Source: Bacillota bacterium (lineage in GTDB: Bacteria; Bacillota; Bacilli; Bacillales_B; DSM-18226). Taken from it: a stretch of DNA of 10,702 nt. Positions within the stretch are counted from its first letter, which is position 1. The number at the start of each line of letters is the position of its first letter. Position numbers and translations under genes: made by a program. The stretch lies in NCBI GenBank assembly GCA_021821235.1, contig JAKACS010000054.1, forward strand, positions 1 to 10,702, in the 5' to 3' direction. This document shows, in pieces, positions 1-8,732 of this stretch. The notes beneath the pieces were generated by a model. It ran no database searches and was not told the origin of the DNA. It saw nothing but the letters and a program-made list of their open reading frames with translations.

Positions 1-2380
1 TGACCTTTCCGGAGTGTCGGCAAAGGAATTGGCCGAAAAAATAACGAAAAGCGGGATTGAAGTTGAGGGTGTCGAAATCCTCAATCAGGGAGTTAAAGGC
101 GTCGTAACCGGTTATGTTGTCGAACGTGAAAAACACCCAAATGCCGATAAGTTGAACAAATGCCTTGTCGATATTGGCGGCGAAGCTCCGGTGCAAATCA
201 TTTGCGGGGCGCCCAATGTGGCGCAAGGCCAAAAAGTAGCGGTTGCAACGGTTGGGGCTGTGCTTCCAGGCAATTTTAAGATTAAAAAAGCAAAGCTGCG
301 CGGGGAAGAATCAAACGGGATGATCTGTTCCCTGCAAGAGCTTGGAATCGAAGGGAAAATTGTACCAAAAGAGTACGCTTCCGGAATTTTTGTATTTCCT
401 GCTGATACGCCCGTCGGCGAAGATGCGCTGGAGCTTCTAAACCGGGATGATGAAATCTTGGAATTGGGGTTAACGCCAAACCGTGCCGACTGTTTGAGCA
501 TGCTGGGAGTCGCCTATGAAGTTGCCGCGATTTTAAATCGCAAAGTGAAACTTCCGGAAACGAAATTGCCGACAGCCAATGAAAATGCTGCTGATTATAT
601 CAAAGTAACAGTGGAAGCAACGAATGACAATCCGTTGTATACCGCAAAAGTGATTAAAAATGTAAAAATTGGTCCATCACCGTTATGGATGCAAACGCGT
701 TTAATGTCAGCAGGCATCCGGCCGCACAACAATGTTGTCGATATTACGAACTACATTTTATTGGAATACGGCCAGCCGCTGCACGCATTTGACTATGACC
801 GTTTAGGTTCGAAAGAAATCCTTGTCCGCCGTGCAAAAGAGGGGGAAGTCATCCAAACGCTCGATGATGTCGAGCGTACGCTCACATCGGATCATCTTGT
901 GATTACGAATGGAAAAGTGCCAGTTGCTCTTGCAGGTGTAATGGGCGGAGCCAATTCAGAAGTAAATGCTGATACAACAGCTGTCCTGCTTGAATCTGCA
1001 TATTTTAATGGGGCAACGATTCGGAAAGCTTCAAAGGATCATGGTTTGAGAAGCGAGGCGAGCACCCGTTACGAAAAAGGAGTCGATCCAAACCGGGTGC
1101 GTGCAGCTGGCGACCGGGCTGCCTATTTAATGGGGAAATACGCCAATGGAGAAGTGGTAGAGGGAACCGTTACAGTTGATGCGCTCAATGTCGAATCGAC
1201 AGTCGTTTCAATCACCTTGGAAAAAATCAATCGAGTGCTTGGGATGTCACTGGCGATGAGCGAGGTAGAAGAAATTTTTGCGCGCCTGCAATTTGAAACA
1301 AGCACAGAAGGCGAAACGGTTACTGTAATTGTTCCTACCCGCAGAGGCGATATTAAAATTGAAGAGGATTTAATTGAAGAAGTTGCCCGTATTTATGGCT
1401 ACGATTTGATTCCCAAAACGTTGCCGGTTGGTTCGTCCACACCCGGATATTTAAGCAATTATCAACAAAAACGCCGGGTTGTCCGCCGGTTTCTTGAAGG
1501 TGCCGGTCTCTATCAGGCGGTAACGTATTCGTTGACAAGTGAAGAGCGCGTGGCTCAATATGCCCTTGAAAAAAGGGATCCAATCCGCTTGGCGATGCCG
1601 ATGAGCGAAGACCGCAGCATGCTAAGGATGAGCATTGTACCACAGCTATTAGAAGTATTAAAATACAACAGTGCTCGCCAAAATGATAGTGTAGCTGTTT
1701 ATGAAACCGGTGCAGTCTTTTTGGCAAACGGGCAAGATGTTCAGCCAAAAGAGCAAGAGCATGTAGCCGCAGCAATTACCGGTCTTTGGTATAGCCATTC
1801 GTGGCAGGGGGAGAAAAAGCCGGTTGACTTCTTTGTGCTTAAAGGCATTGTAGAAGGGCTGGTTGAAAAGCTTGGTCTTACAAATCAAATCGCCTACAAA
1901 AAGGGAGCAGTAGAGGGTATGCATCCGGGAAGAACTGCTGAAGTGCAGCTAAACGGCAAAACGATCGGTTTTGTTGGTCAGGTACATCCAAATCGGCAGA
2001 AAGAACTGGATTTAAAAGATACGTTTGTATTTGAGCTAAACTTACAAGCGATTTTAAAAACTTCTTCTGAACCGCTGCAATACACGGCAATCCCAAGATT
2101 TCCATCGATTACAAGGGATATTGCGCTTGTGGCCGATGCCAAAACGGAAGCCGAAACATTGAAGGAAATAATCTTTGCTGCAGGGCAACCGCTTTTAACG
2201 GAAGCCGTCGTTTTTGACCTTTATGAAGGCGAGCATATGGAAAAAGGCAAAAAATCGATTGCCTTTGCGCTGAAATACATGGATCCGGAACGGACGTTAA
2301 CAGATGAAGAGGTTACAAAGGTGCACGCAAAAGTGTTGCAAGCTCTCGAAGAAAAAGCCGGAGCTGTTTTAAGAGGATAG
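1..2380 (+). CDS. pheT: Phenylalanine--tRNA ligase beta subunit (5' end outside window)
   Basis: PheT pairs with PheS in the cytosolic alpha2-beta2 enzyme that charges tRNA-Phe; the beta subunit contributes tRNA binding and editing of mischarged Tyr-tRNA-Phe. Codons are in frame from base 2 (D-L-S-G, then V at base 14). The GTG at 14 is therefore an internal valine, and the true start, probably about 16 codons earlier (family about 804 residues), is off the window. Domains in order: EMAPII-like tRNA-binding domain (about nt 90-440, ending near [13 protein letters not shown]), B3/4 editing domain (about 640-1140, with NNVVDITNY and [10 protein letters not shown]), B5 domain (about 1200-1415, [26 protein letters not shown] signature), catalytic-like core (about 1440-2070) and the C-terminal FDX-ACB anticodon-binding domain (about 2080-2377, [11 protein letters not shown]). 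The frame is intact throughout. pheS is expected immediately upstream. Any T-box leader would also lie outside the window. Confidence 0.97.
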   Translation, partial: DLSGVSAKELAEKITKSGIEVEGVEILNQGVKGVVTGYVVEREKHPNADKLNKCLVDIGGEAPVQIICGAPNVAQGQKVAVATVGAVLPGNFKIKKAKLRGEESNGMICSLQELGIEGKIVPKEYASGIFVFPADTPVGEDALELLNRDDEILELGLTPNRADCLSMLGVAYEVAAILNRKVKLPETKLPTANENAADYIKVTVEATNDNPLYTAKVIKNVKIGPSPLWMQTRLMSAGIRPHNNVVDITNYILLEYGQPLHAFDYDRLGSKEILVRRAKEGEVIQTLDDVERTLTSDHLVITNGKVPVALAGVMGGANSEVNADTTAVLLESAYFNGATIRKASKDHGLRSEASTRYEKGVDPNRVRAAGDRAAYLMGKYANGEVVEGTVTVDALNVESTVVSITLEKINRVLGMSLAMSEVEEIFARLQFETSTEGETVTVIVPTRRGDIKIEEDLIEEVARIYGYDLIPKTLPVGSSTPGYLSNYQQKRRVVRRFLEGAGLYQAVTYSLTSEERVAQYALEKRDPIRLAMPMSEDRSMLRMSIVPQLLEVLKYNSARQNDSVAVYETGAVFLANGQDVQPKEQEHVAAAITGLWYSHSWQGEKKPVDFFVLKGIVEGLVEKLGLTNQIAYKKGAVEGMHPGRTAEVQLNGKTIGFVGQVHPNRQKELDLKDTFVFELNLQAILKTSSEPLQYTAIPRFPSITRDIALVADAKTEAETLKEIIFAAGQPLLTEAVVFDLYEGEHMEKGKKSIAFALKYMDPERTLTDEEVTKVHAKVLQALEEKAGAVLRG

Positions 2381-2387
2381 AAGTTTT

Positions 2388-2430
2388 AAGAAACAGCAGT
2401 TGTTTTTGAAAACAGCTGCTGTTTCTTTTT
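2388..2430 (+). terminator. Intrinsic terminator of pheT, convergent with rnhC
   Basis: Seen in sequence: the arms 2390-2406 and 2409-2425 are complementary over 17 positions with one G-T wobble, outer core GAAACAGCAG paired with CTGCTGTTTC. Five T residues follow at 2426-2430. The innermost A/T pairs must open because only two bases separate the arms. It begins 7 bases after the pheT stop. Its T-tract overlaps the complement of the rnhC stop codon (2429-2431). It may also slow transcription arriving from rnhC, but on the minus strand the T-run is weak (CTTAAAAC). Confidence 0.9.
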
Positions 2431-3370
2431 ACCCCCTTTTTTTGCGAACCAATTTCCTTGCTTTTTCGGTATTGGCAAAGTGGAGTTTAACAAATTTCGC
2501 TAAAGCTTCGCTCCCTTTTGCCATCATTAATCTGGCGGCTGCTTCGTCGACCTGTGAACCGGCACCCTTTGGGATTTTGAAACCCGCTGCCTTACTTAAG
2601 CGATCAATATACTGGACAAATGCATAGCGGGCGAGAATCGAGGCTGCTGCAACGGCCACATGAATTCCTTCCGCCTTTGTGCTGAAAACCACGTCGTCTT
2701 TTACAATCGTTTTTTGACCGCGAAGGTGCTGGAAGTACGTGTCTGGCTGGACAAATTGGTCGATCAGAATCGCTTCCGGTTTCATTGGATTGATTTTTTT
2801 TAACACATGGGAAATCGCTTGATTATGCAAAAGGGCTTTCATCTTACCTTGCGACATCCCCGCTTGCTGCAGCTGGTTGTATTTTTCATTATGTAATGTT
2901 AAAAGACTGTGCGGAACAATGTCTTTTATTTGCCTGGCAATCGCGGCGATTTTTTCATCATGTAAGTCTTTCGAATCCCGGACTCCGAGTTCTGTAAGCA
3001 GGGGGATATCTTCCTTTTTCACATATGCGGCTACCACGGTGATCGGTCCAAAGTAATCGCCTGTACCAACCTCATCGGAGCCAATCACCGATAAAGAGGA
3101 GAAATTTTCCGGCAAGCCGGCTGTATTTCTCTTGTGGATTGTGGAGGGCGCTTGACTTGCAGGAATGACACTTTGCCATTTTTTAGCCTCGGCTTCACAA
3201 TCAATCCCTTGGAATAAAACTTTGCCTGATTTATAGCCAGTAATTGAACATGTTTTCGTTTTGGCAGCAAACAGGCTGCCAGGAGGATTTTTTTCCAAAA
3301 GATCTGCCTGATAATATTTTTGCATCTCCAACAATTCACTGATCGTCTTTTTTAAAACAATATTTGCCAC
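2429..3370 (-). CDS. rnhC: Ribonuclease HIII
   Basis: RNase HIII is a cytosolic endonuclease that cuts the RNA strand of RNA:DNA hybrids (R-loops, primers), needing a divalent metal. The protein is 313 residues, the usual family length. Residues 1-85 form the N-terminal TBP-like substrate-binding domain that distinguishes HIII from HII (SGKVLFQG near 48-55). The catalytic RNase H-fold domain follows, with GSDEVGTGDYFGP at 97-109 (Asp99 and Glu100), RDSK at 131-134, LIDQF with Asp204 and TKAEGIHVAVAAASI around 231-245. Asp99, Glu100 and Asp204 are the expected metal ligands. The start is GTG, matching the usual N-terminus; an AAAGGAG Shine-Dalgarno lies 12 bases upstream, a rather long spacing, and no closer in-frame start exists. 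It is transcribed alone, divergent from zapA and convergent with pheT, as in B. subtilis. I saw no convincing promoter for it. Confidence 0.97.
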   Translation of the reverse strand: MANIVLKKTISELLEMQKYYQADLLEKNPPGSLFAAKTKTCSITGYKSGKVLFQGIDCEAEAKKWQSVIPASQAPSTIHKRNTAGLPENFSSLSVIGSDEVGTGDYFGPITVVAAYVKKEDIPLLTELGVRDSKDLHDEKIAAIARQIKDIVPHSLLTLHNEKYNQLQQAGMSQGKMKALLHNQAISHVLKKINPMKPEAILIDQFVQPDTYFQHLRGQKTIVKDDVVFSTKAEGIHVAVAAASILARYAFVQYIDRLSKAAGFKIPKGAGSQVDEAAARLMMAKGSEALAKFVKLHFANTEKARKLVRKKRG

Positions 3371-3430
3371 GATTGTATATCGCTCCTTTAAGTGGGGTTA
3401 GGATTATGATAACAGTTCCGGTGTTTCGCT

Positions 3431-3459
3431 TTTCGAGTTTTATTTATTCATGTTATGAT
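3431..3459 (+). promoter_or_regulatory. Putative sigma-A promoter (extended -10) for zapA
   Basis: The -10 TATGAT (3454-3459) is directly preceded by TGT (3451-3453), giving an extended TGN -10 box. The -35 region at 17-base spacing (TTTCGA, 3431-3436) is poor, which an extended -10 can compensate for. Transcription would start near 3466, leaving a leader of about 29 bases before the TTG start. This is an inference from motif and position only. Confidence 0.6.
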
Positions 3460-3494
3460 ATAGAGTAGGATTCTTTGATTGGAGGCATTTTGTA

Positions 3495-3755
3495 TTGTCA
3501 AACCAAGAAAAAAACAGAACAACTGTAGAAATTTATGGACAATCGTATATTATTTTAGGTTCGGAAAGCCCAAGTCATATTCGGTACGTTGCCTCGTTAG
3601 TGAATGAGAAAATGCGGGAAATCAACTCCAAGAATCCTTCACTAGATGTGAGCAAGTTGGCTGTGTTAACAGCTGTTAATGCTGTAAATGATTATGTAAA
3701 AATAAAGGCACAGCTCGAAAAGCTACAGGAAGAACTTAAAAAGGAAAAGGATTGA
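3495..3755 (+). CDS. zapA: Cell division protein ZapA
   Basis: ZapA binds FtsZ in the cytoplasm and stabilises and bundles protofilaments in the Z ring; it is normally dispensable. The product is 86 residues, the usual size. Residues 7-45 form the head ([16 protein letters not shown], then [17 protein letters not shown]). Residues 52-86 form a charged helical coiled coil ([27 protein letters not shown]) used for dimer and tetramer assembly. The start is TTG, chosen because GGAGG (3481-3485) lies 9 bases before it and the next methionine (Met38, within the head helix) would remove most of the head. The spacing to the next gene is 7 bases, so the two are probably co-transcribed and translationally coupled. 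The position between rnhC and a CvpA-family gene matches B. subtilis yshA/zapA. Confidence 0.94.
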   Translation: MSNQEKNRTTVEIYGQSYIILGSESPSHIRYVASLVNEKMREINSKNPSLDVSKLAVLTAVNAVNDYVKIKAQLEKLQEELKKEKD

Positions 3756-3762
3756 ATTTATT

Positions 3763-4317
3763 ATGTTAGACCTTATTCTTGTTATTGTACTGTTAATGGG
3801 CTTTTTTGTCGGCCTTAGACGCGGATTTATTCTACAGTTAATTCATTTAACAGGATTTATTATTGCATATATTGTTGCAAAAATGTACTACAATCAATTG
3901 GCACCAAAACTCACCCTTTGGATTCCTTATCCGAATTTCGGCAATAATTCGTCGCTAAAGTTTTTCACGGACACTCCTCAGTCAGAGGATGCGTTTTATC
4001 GTGCCATTGCGTTTGTGATTATTTTCTTTGCGACAAAAATTATCCTGCAAATTATCGGCTCGATGCTTGATTTTATTGCCCATTTGCCAATCTTAAGGAT
4101 ATTGAATGTTTGGGCAGGGGGGATTCTCGGCTTTTTTGAGGTATATCTGCTATTGTTTATTTTGCTGTTCATTGCAGCGCTAGTGCCAGTCGCCGCATTG
4201 CAGGGGCCGATGAACCAATCTGTTTTAGCTAATTTAATTGTGAACCATACACCAATCCTTTCCGAACAAATCAAACGGCTAGTGCTTGAATATTCGTCTG
4301 CAACGACTTCTCTTTAA
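3763..4317 (+). CDS. cvpA: CvpA-family membrane protein (YshB-like)
   Basis: This is an integral membrane protein of the CvpA family, named after the E. coli gene needed for colicin V production. Its biochemical role in Bacillus is unsettled. The product is 184 residues. Four hydrophobic segments are visible, at about residues 3-19, 22-42, 78-102 and 118-145. A characteristic GLRRGF loop follows the first helix (17-22), and an NVWAGGILGFFE motif (115-126) is typical of the family's last helix. The C-terminus is short and mostly polar. The upstream Shine-Dalgarno is weak (AAAAGG, about 12 bases away), so translation probably relies on coupling to zapA, which ends 7 bases before. A hairpin terminator overlaps its stop codon. 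Family assignment is firm from topology, motifs and gene order; a precise function is not claimed. Confidence 0.9.
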   Translation: MLDLILVIVLLMGFFVGLRRGFILQLIHLTGFIIAYIVAKMYYNQLAPKLTLWIPYPNFGNNSSLKFFTDTPQSEDAFYRAIAFVIIFFATKIILQIIGSMLDFIAHLPILRILNVWAGGILGFFEVYLLLFILLFIAALVPVAALQGPMNQSVLANLIVNHTPILSEQIKRLVLEYSSATTSL

Positions 4318-4334
4318 AAGAGGGAAGTTTTTCT
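4306..4334 (+). terminator. Probable intrinsic terminator overlapping the cvpA stop
   Basis: The arms ACTTCTCTTT (4306-4315) and AGAGGGAAGT (4319-4328) pair over 10 positions with two G-U wobbles and a three-base AAA loop. TTTT (4329-4332) then CT follows. The stop codon TAA (4315-4317) lies in the apex. The modest stability suggests partial rather than complete termination. If it is real, polX and mutS2 depend on read-through or on a promoter in 4333-4421 that I could not identify. Confidence 0.55.
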
Positions 4335-4421
4335 ATGGATGATCAAAAAAAGATTTGGCTTTGTTTCGGCAGCTTCTTTCTACAAGTTCCAGCTAAAGAA
4401 AGGAAAGGCTAAACAAGAAGG

Positions 4422-6152
4422 ATGGTGAAGGGGATGGAAAGAAATAAAAAAGATGTAATTCGCCATTTAGAGACAATCGCGGTTTATTTGGAACTTAAGG
4501 GTGAAAATCCATTTAAGGTCGCTGCTTTTCGAAAGGCAGCAAATGCCTTGGAAATGGACGATCGCAGTTTAACAGAAATAGAAGATTTTACGAAAATAGC
4601 TGGAATCGGCAAAGGAACCGCATCCGTCATTGAAGAATGTAAACAGTCGGGATCGTCAACTGTTCTTACTGAACTGAAGGAGCAGGTACCAGCGGGACTT
4701 ATCCCGCTTCTGCAGCTTCCCGGTCTTGGCGGTAAAAAAATTGCCAAACTCTATCAAGAATTGGGGATCGAGGATGTACATGATTTGGAAGATGCCTGCC
4801 GAAAGGGAAAAATTCAAGCATTAGCAGGGTTTGGCAAAAAAACTGAGGAGAAGATCTTAAGTTCGATTTTGAAGGCAGGAAATCGCCCCGAGCGCCTTCC
4901 GCTTGCTTTGATGTTGCCGATTGCCGATCACATCGAAACGCAGCTTTCCCAAATGACTGAAATTGAAAAATTTTCCCGGGCAGGCAGTTTGCGGCGCATG
5001 CGCGAGACAATCAAAGATCTTGATTTTATTATCGCAACAAACAACCCTTCTGCCGTTAAAGAACAATTGCTCCAGCTACCTAATGTAAAAGGGATAATAG
5101 GCGCAGGGGAAACAAAGGTTTCTCTCATACTGGATTTTCACTATGAGCTTTCAATTGATTTCCGGCTCGTAAAACCTGCCGAGTTTGCTACAACTCTCCA
5201 CCATTTTACAGGTTCTAAGGAGCACAATGTCCGCATGCGGCAGCTGGCAAAAGAGCGCGGCGAGAAAATCAGTGAATATGGTGTCGAAAACTTGGAAACA
5301 GGTGGAATTTTGACTTTTTCTACCGAACAGGAATTTTATCAGCATTTTGGCCTTCCATGGCTCCCTCCAGAGATTCGGGAGGATGGCAAGGAAGTGGATG
5401 AAGCAGCGAAAGTCGATGACCTGATTTGTTTGAACGATATAAAGGGCGATTTGCATATGCATACAACGTGGAGTGATGGAACCCATACGATTGAAGAAAT
5501 GGTCGAAGCCTGCCGCAAAAAAAGCTATCGCTATATGGCGATTACCGACCATTCGCAGTATTTAAAAGTGGCAAATGGTTTAACGCCCGAGCGGCTGTTA
5601 AAACAGCGGGAAGAAATTAAACGCTTAAATGAAAAGTACGATGACATTCTGATTCTGTCCGGAGTGGAAATGGATATTCTCCCGGATGGCAAGCTGGATT
5701 ATGAAGATGAACTTTTAAAAGAAATGGATTTTGTCATCGCCTCGATTCATTCAGCTTTTTCCCAGCCAAAAGACAAAATTATCTCTCGGCTGCAGACGGC
5801 TTTAAAGAATGTTCATGTTGATTTGATCGCCCATCCGACGGGCCGCTTAATTGGACGGAGGGATGGCTACGATCTTGATTTGGATATGTTAATTGAGCTG
5901 GCACATGAAACGAACACAGCTCTCGAATTAAACGCGAATCCCAATCGGCTTGACCTTTCTACGGAACAGTTGAAAAAGGCTCAAGAGGCAGGGGTGAAAA
6001 TTTTTATTAATACCGATGCCCATAAAATCGCAACGCTTGCCCATATGGAAGTGGGAGTCGCAGCCGCGAAAAAAGGATGGATTCGCAAATCGACCGTCTT
6101 AAATACGCTCGAAGCAGGAGACTTGTTAGAATTTTTGCATAACCGAAAGTGA
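4422..6152 (+). CDS. polX: DNA polymerase X with C-terminal PHP domain
   Basis: Bacterial family X polymerases fill short gaps in DNA base-excision repair; the PHP domain supplies metal-dependent 3'-5' exonuclease and AP-endonuclease activity. The length of 576 residues is close to B. subtilis PolX (about 570). Residues 1-150 hold helix-hairpin-helix DNA-binding motifs (IAGIGKGTASVI at 59-70, LPGLGGKKIAKL at 99-110, LAGFGKKTEEKI at 134-145). The nucleotidyltransferase site is GSLRR...KDLD with Asp199 and Asp201, and a third Asp246 in SIDFRLV. The PHP domain (about 339-576) retains all nine expected metal ligands: His345, His347, Asp352, His377, Glu416, His443, His471, Asp532, His534. Both activities should be intact. 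The start is uncertain: ATG at 4422 abuts AAGAAGG, while ATG at 4434 (MERNKKD) fits the B. subtilis N-terminus better; the difference is four residues. mutS2 follows 24 bases downstream. Confidence 0.97.
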   Translation: MVKGMERNKKDVIRHLETIAVYLELKGENPFKVAAFRKAANALEMDDRSLTEIEDFTKIAGIGKGTASVIEECKQSGSSTVLTELKEQVPAGLIPLLQLPGLGGKKIAKLYQELGIEDVHDLEDACRKGKIQALAGFGKKTEEKILSSILKAGNRPERLPLALMLPIADHIETQLSQMTEIEKFSRAGSLRRMRETIKDLDFIIATNNPSAVKEQLLQLPNVKGIIGAGETKVSLILDFHYELSIDFRLVKPAEFATTLHHFTGSKEHNVRMRQLAKERGEKISEYGVENLETGGILTFSTEQEFYQHFGLPWLPPEIREDGKEVDEAAKVDDLICLNDIKGDLHMHTTWSDGTHTIEEMVEACRKKSYRYMAITDHSQYLKVANGLTPERLLKQREEIKRLNEKYDDILILSGVEMDILPDGKLDYEDELLKEMDFVIASIHSAFSQPKDKIISRLQTALKNVHVDLIAHPTGRLIGRRDGYDLDLDMLIELAHETNTALELNANPNRLDLSTEQLKKAQEAGVKIFINTDAHKIATLAHMEVGVAAAKKGWIRKSTVLNTLEAGDLLEFLHNRK

Positions 6153-6176
6153 TAGACAAAAGGAGGATATACTCCA

Positions 6177-8534
6177 ATGCAGCAAAAAGCACTGAAAGTG
6201 TTGGAATTTGAAAAAGTGAAACAATTATTGCTTGAACATGCGGCTTCATCACTTGGCAAGGAAAAAATATCTGTGCTTGCCCCTTCAACCGATTTTGCCG
6301 ATGTGGTAAAACTGCAAGCAGAAACAGACGAGGCGGCAGCTGTTTTGCGATTAAAAGGAAATGTGCCGCTCTCAGGCATACATGATATTCGCGCCCATAT
6401 TAAACGGGCCGGTATCGGCGGCAGCTTAAGCCCCATTGAGCTCGTTCAAATCGCAAGCACAATCCATGCAAGCCGGCAGATAAAACACTTTATTGAAGAC
6501 TTGATTGAACAGGAGATTGCCATTCCGATCATGGCTGTGAAAGCGGAGCAAATCGTTCCACTGACAAACCTTGAGCAGGCGATTAAATATGCGATCGATG
6601 AAAGCGGTGAGGTGCTGGACGGGGCGAGCGACCAATTGCGCACACTTCGGCACCAGTTAAGAGCAACTGAGGCGCGTGTCCGGGATAAATTGGAGAGCAT
6701 GATCCGCTCCTCCAATGCGCAAAAAATGTTATCTGATACGATTGTCACGATTCGAAATGATCGCTTTGTGATTCCTGTTAAACAAGAATACCGCGGACAT
6801 TATGGCGGGATCATTCACGATCAAAGTTCATCCGGCCAAACGTTATTTATTGAACCGCAGGCCATTGTCCAGTTGAACAACCAATTGCAAGATATTCGGA
6901 TAAAAGAGCAGCAGGAGATCGAGCGGATTTTAATGGAACTATCAGGTAAGGCAGCCGGGCATGAGCCGGAATTAAGGGTCATTGTCGACATGCTTGCAGA
7001 TCTTGATTTCCTTTTTGCAAAAGCAAGCTATAGCAGAAAGATCAAAGGGTCAATGCCAATCATGAACGACGAAGGTCGAATTGCCTTGTATAAAGCACGC
7101 CATCCGTTGATTCCAATTGATGAAGTAGTCGCAAATGATATCATGATTGGCAAAGATTATACAGCTATTGTGATAACAGGCCCGAACACTGGAGGTAAAA
7201 CAGTAACGTTGAAAACAGTCGGCTTATGCACATTAATGGCGCAGTCTGGCCTGCAGATTCCAGCCTTGGACGGCTCAGAGCTGGCTGTATTTCATGCCGT
7301 TTATGCTGATATTGGCGATGAGCAGTCGATTGAACAAAGCTTAAGTACGTTTTCATCCCATATGGTAAACATTGTGGATATTTTAAAGACGATTGACGCA
7401 AACAGCCTTGTTCTGTTCGATGAACTTGGGGCTGGGACAGACCCACAAGAAGGTGCTGCCCTTGCGATCTCGATATTGGATGAGGTTCATCAGCGTGGTT
7501 CCCGAGTAATTGCGACAACCCACTATCCTGAATTAAAAGCATACGGGTATAACCGTAAAGGTGTTATGAATGCAAGCGTCGAGTTTGATGTTGAAACCTT
7601 AAGTCCAACATACAAGCTTCTTTTAGGCGTTCCTGGAAGGAGCAACGCCTTTGAAATTTCAAAACGGCTTGGACTAAGTGAAAAGGTGATTGAAAGTGCG
7701 CGCTCCCATGTGAGTGCTGATTCCAATCAGATAGATAAAATGATTGCATCGCTTGAAGAGAGCAAGCGGCTGGCCGAAACAGAACGGGAAGAAGCCCGCG
7801 ATTATTTACTTCAAGCGGAAAAACTCCACCATGATCTTCAGCAGCAAATGATTGAGTTTTATAAGCAAAAAGATTCGATGTACGAGAAAGCTGCCCGCAA
7901 GGCGGAAGAAGTGATTGAACAATCAAAAGAAGAAGCCGAGAAAGTCATCCGTGAATTGCGGCGGATGCGGATTGAAAAACAGGCTGAAGTGAAGGAGCAC
8001 GAGCTGATTGATGCGAGAAAGCGGCTTGCGGAAGCTGTACCAAAACTTGAAACATCGCAAAAACAGCTGAAGAAAAAAGAGAAAAAATATCTGCTCAAGC
8101 CAGGCGATGAGGTGAAAATCTTAACTTTTGATCAAAGAGGAAATCTTGTTGAGAAAATTTCGGATAATGAGTGGCAAGTCCAGATTGGGATTTTAAAAAT
8201 GAAGGTCAAGGAAAAAGACATCGAGTATGTAAGCAGTCCGACACAGCAGGAAATAAAACCTCTTGCACTCGTTAGGGGCAGGGACGCCGCTGTGAAGCTT
8301 GAACTGGATTTGCGTGGAGAGCGGTATGAGGACGCGTTAATGAAAGTTGAAAAATATATCGATGATGCACTGTTGGCCAATTATCCGAGGGTTTCGATCA
8401 TTCATGGTAAAGGTACCGGCGCACTCAGACAAGGGGTTCAGGAGTATTTAAGAAATCATCGTGCCGTTAAGAAAATTCGCTTTGGTGAAGCAAGCGAAGG
8501 TGGCACAGGCGTCACAGTTGTTGAATTTAAATAA
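6177..8534 (+). CDS. mutS2: MutS2: MutS-family ATPase with KOW-like and Smr domains
   Basis: MutS2 lacks the mismatch-recognition domain of MutS. In B. subtilis it has been linked to homologous recombination and, through its Smr region, to rescue of collided ribosomes; in other bacteria it suppresses recombination. The length of 785 residues is typical. Residues 1-300 are the core and clamp helices. The ATPase has Walker A GPNTGGKT (335-342), signature SLSTFSSHM (388-396), Walker B LVLFDE (411-416, Asp415, Glu416) and H-loop TTHYPELK (His449). A long charged coiled coil spans about 520-635, followed by a KOW-like beta domain (about 638-685) and the Smr domain (about 706-785) with LDLRG (710-714) and HGKGTG (743-748), the nuclease-associated motifs. 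All key residues are present. An AGGAGG site 10 bases before the ATG supports the start. It probably shares a transcript with polX. Confidence 0.98.
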   Translation: MQQKALKVLEFEKVKQLLLEHAASSLGKEKISVLAPSTDFADVVKLQAETDEAAAVLRLKGNVPLSGIHDIRAHIKRAGIGGSLSPIELVQIASTIHASRQIKHFIEDLIEQEIAIPIMAVKAEQIVPLTNLEQAIKYAIDESGEVLDGASDQLRTLRHQLRATEARVRDKLESMIRSSNAQKMLSDTIVTIRNDRFVIPVKQEYRGHYGGIIHDQSSSGQTLFIEPQAIVQLNNQLQDIRIKEQQEIERILMELSGKAAGHEPELRVIVDMLADLDFLFAKASYSRKIKGSMPIMNDEGRIALYKARHPLIPIDEVVANDIMIGKDYTAIVITGPNTGGKTVTLKTVGLCTLMAQSGLQIPALDGSELAVFHAVYADIGDEQSIEQSLSTFSSHMVNIVDILKTIDANSLVLFDELGAGTDPQEGAALAISILDEVHQRGSRVIATTHYPELKAYGYNRKGVMNASVEFDVETLSPTYKLLLGVPGRSNAFEISKRLGLSEKVIESARSHVSADSNQIDKMIASLEESKRLAETEREEARDYLLQAEKLHHDLQQQMIEFYKQKDSMYEKAARKAEEVIEQSKEEAEKVIRELRRMRIEKQAEVKEHELIDARKRLAEAVPKLETSQKQLKKKEKKYLLKPGDEVKILTFDQRGNLVEKISDNEWQVQIGILKMKVKEKDIEYVSSPTQQEIKPLALVRGRDAAVKLELDLRGERYEDALMKVEKYIDDALLANYPRVSIIHGKGTGALRQGVQEYLRNHRAVKKIRFGEASEGGTGVTVVEFK

Positions 8535-8596
8535 GTTGTTTGGGGGATTGAGGGAATTTCCATTTTGGGGTGGTCATCTAAAGGGGAGAATGAAAA

Positions 8597-8680
8597 GTGG
8601 AAAGGTTAGCAAAAGTTCTGCTTGTGTTATGTGGTCTGTTTGTACTGATCGGGGTTATCTACATCGTATTTTTTTCTTGA
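8597..8680 (+). CDS. Candidate 27-residue single-pass membrane peptide
   Basis: I do not recognise this ORF. Seen in sequence: a GTG start (8597) preceded by AAGGGGAG (8581-8588) at 8-base spacing, 27 codons, then TGA at 8678-8680. The peptide begins M-E-R-L-A-K and continues as an almost wholly hydrophobic stretch (residues 7-26, rich in V, L, I, F, with Cys12, Gly13, Gly19 and Tyr22). This is the right length for one membrane helix, with positive charges (Arg3, Lys6) at the N-terminus. It starts 62 bases after mutS2 and stops 4 bases before a hairpin terminator, so it would be the last cistron of the polX-mutS2 transcript. In B. subtilis this position is held by yshE, a larger DUF350-type membrane gene; I see no detectable similarity, and homology is not claimed. 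Hydrophobic short ORFs can occur by chance, hence the moderate confidence. Confidence 0.5.
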   Translation: MERLAKVLLVLCGLFVLIGVIYIVFFS

Positions 8681-8684
8681 AAAA

Positions 8685-8718
8685 GCGCCACTGTCGTTGG
8701 GACAGTGGTATTTTATTT
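8685..8718 (+). terminator. Intrinsic terminator after mutS2 and the small membrane ORF
   Basis: CCACTGTC (8688-8695) and GACAGTGG (8701-8708) form a perfect 8-bp stem around the five-base loop GTTGG. TATTTTATTT follows, and an A-tract lies on the 5' side (8681-8684). It closes the polX-mutS2 transcription unit 150 bases after the mutS2 stop and 4 bases after the small ORF stop. Confidence 0.88.
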
Positions 8719-8732
8719 AGTTTGCTTCTGCC

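Noticed and set aside
14..16. GTG at base 14 as the pheT start
   Set aside because: The frame is open to the window edge (D-L-S-G before it), and the PheT N-terminus is expected to extend about 16 residues further upstream.
1353..1775. 140-codon minus-strand ORF inside pheT
   Set aside because: It lies wholly opposite the B5 and core regions of pheT; its composition is that of an antisense shadow, with no recognisable motif.
2400..2627. 75-codon plus-strand ORF opposite rnhC
   Set aside because: It is antisense to the well-conserved C-terminal part of RNase HIII, begins within the pheT terminator, and has no ribosome binding site.
5981..6436. 151-codon minus-strand ORF across the polX-mutS2 junction
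   Set aside because: It is antisense to two intact conserved genes, lacks a ribosome binding site, and has low-complexity serine- and alanine-rich stretches expected from reverse reading.
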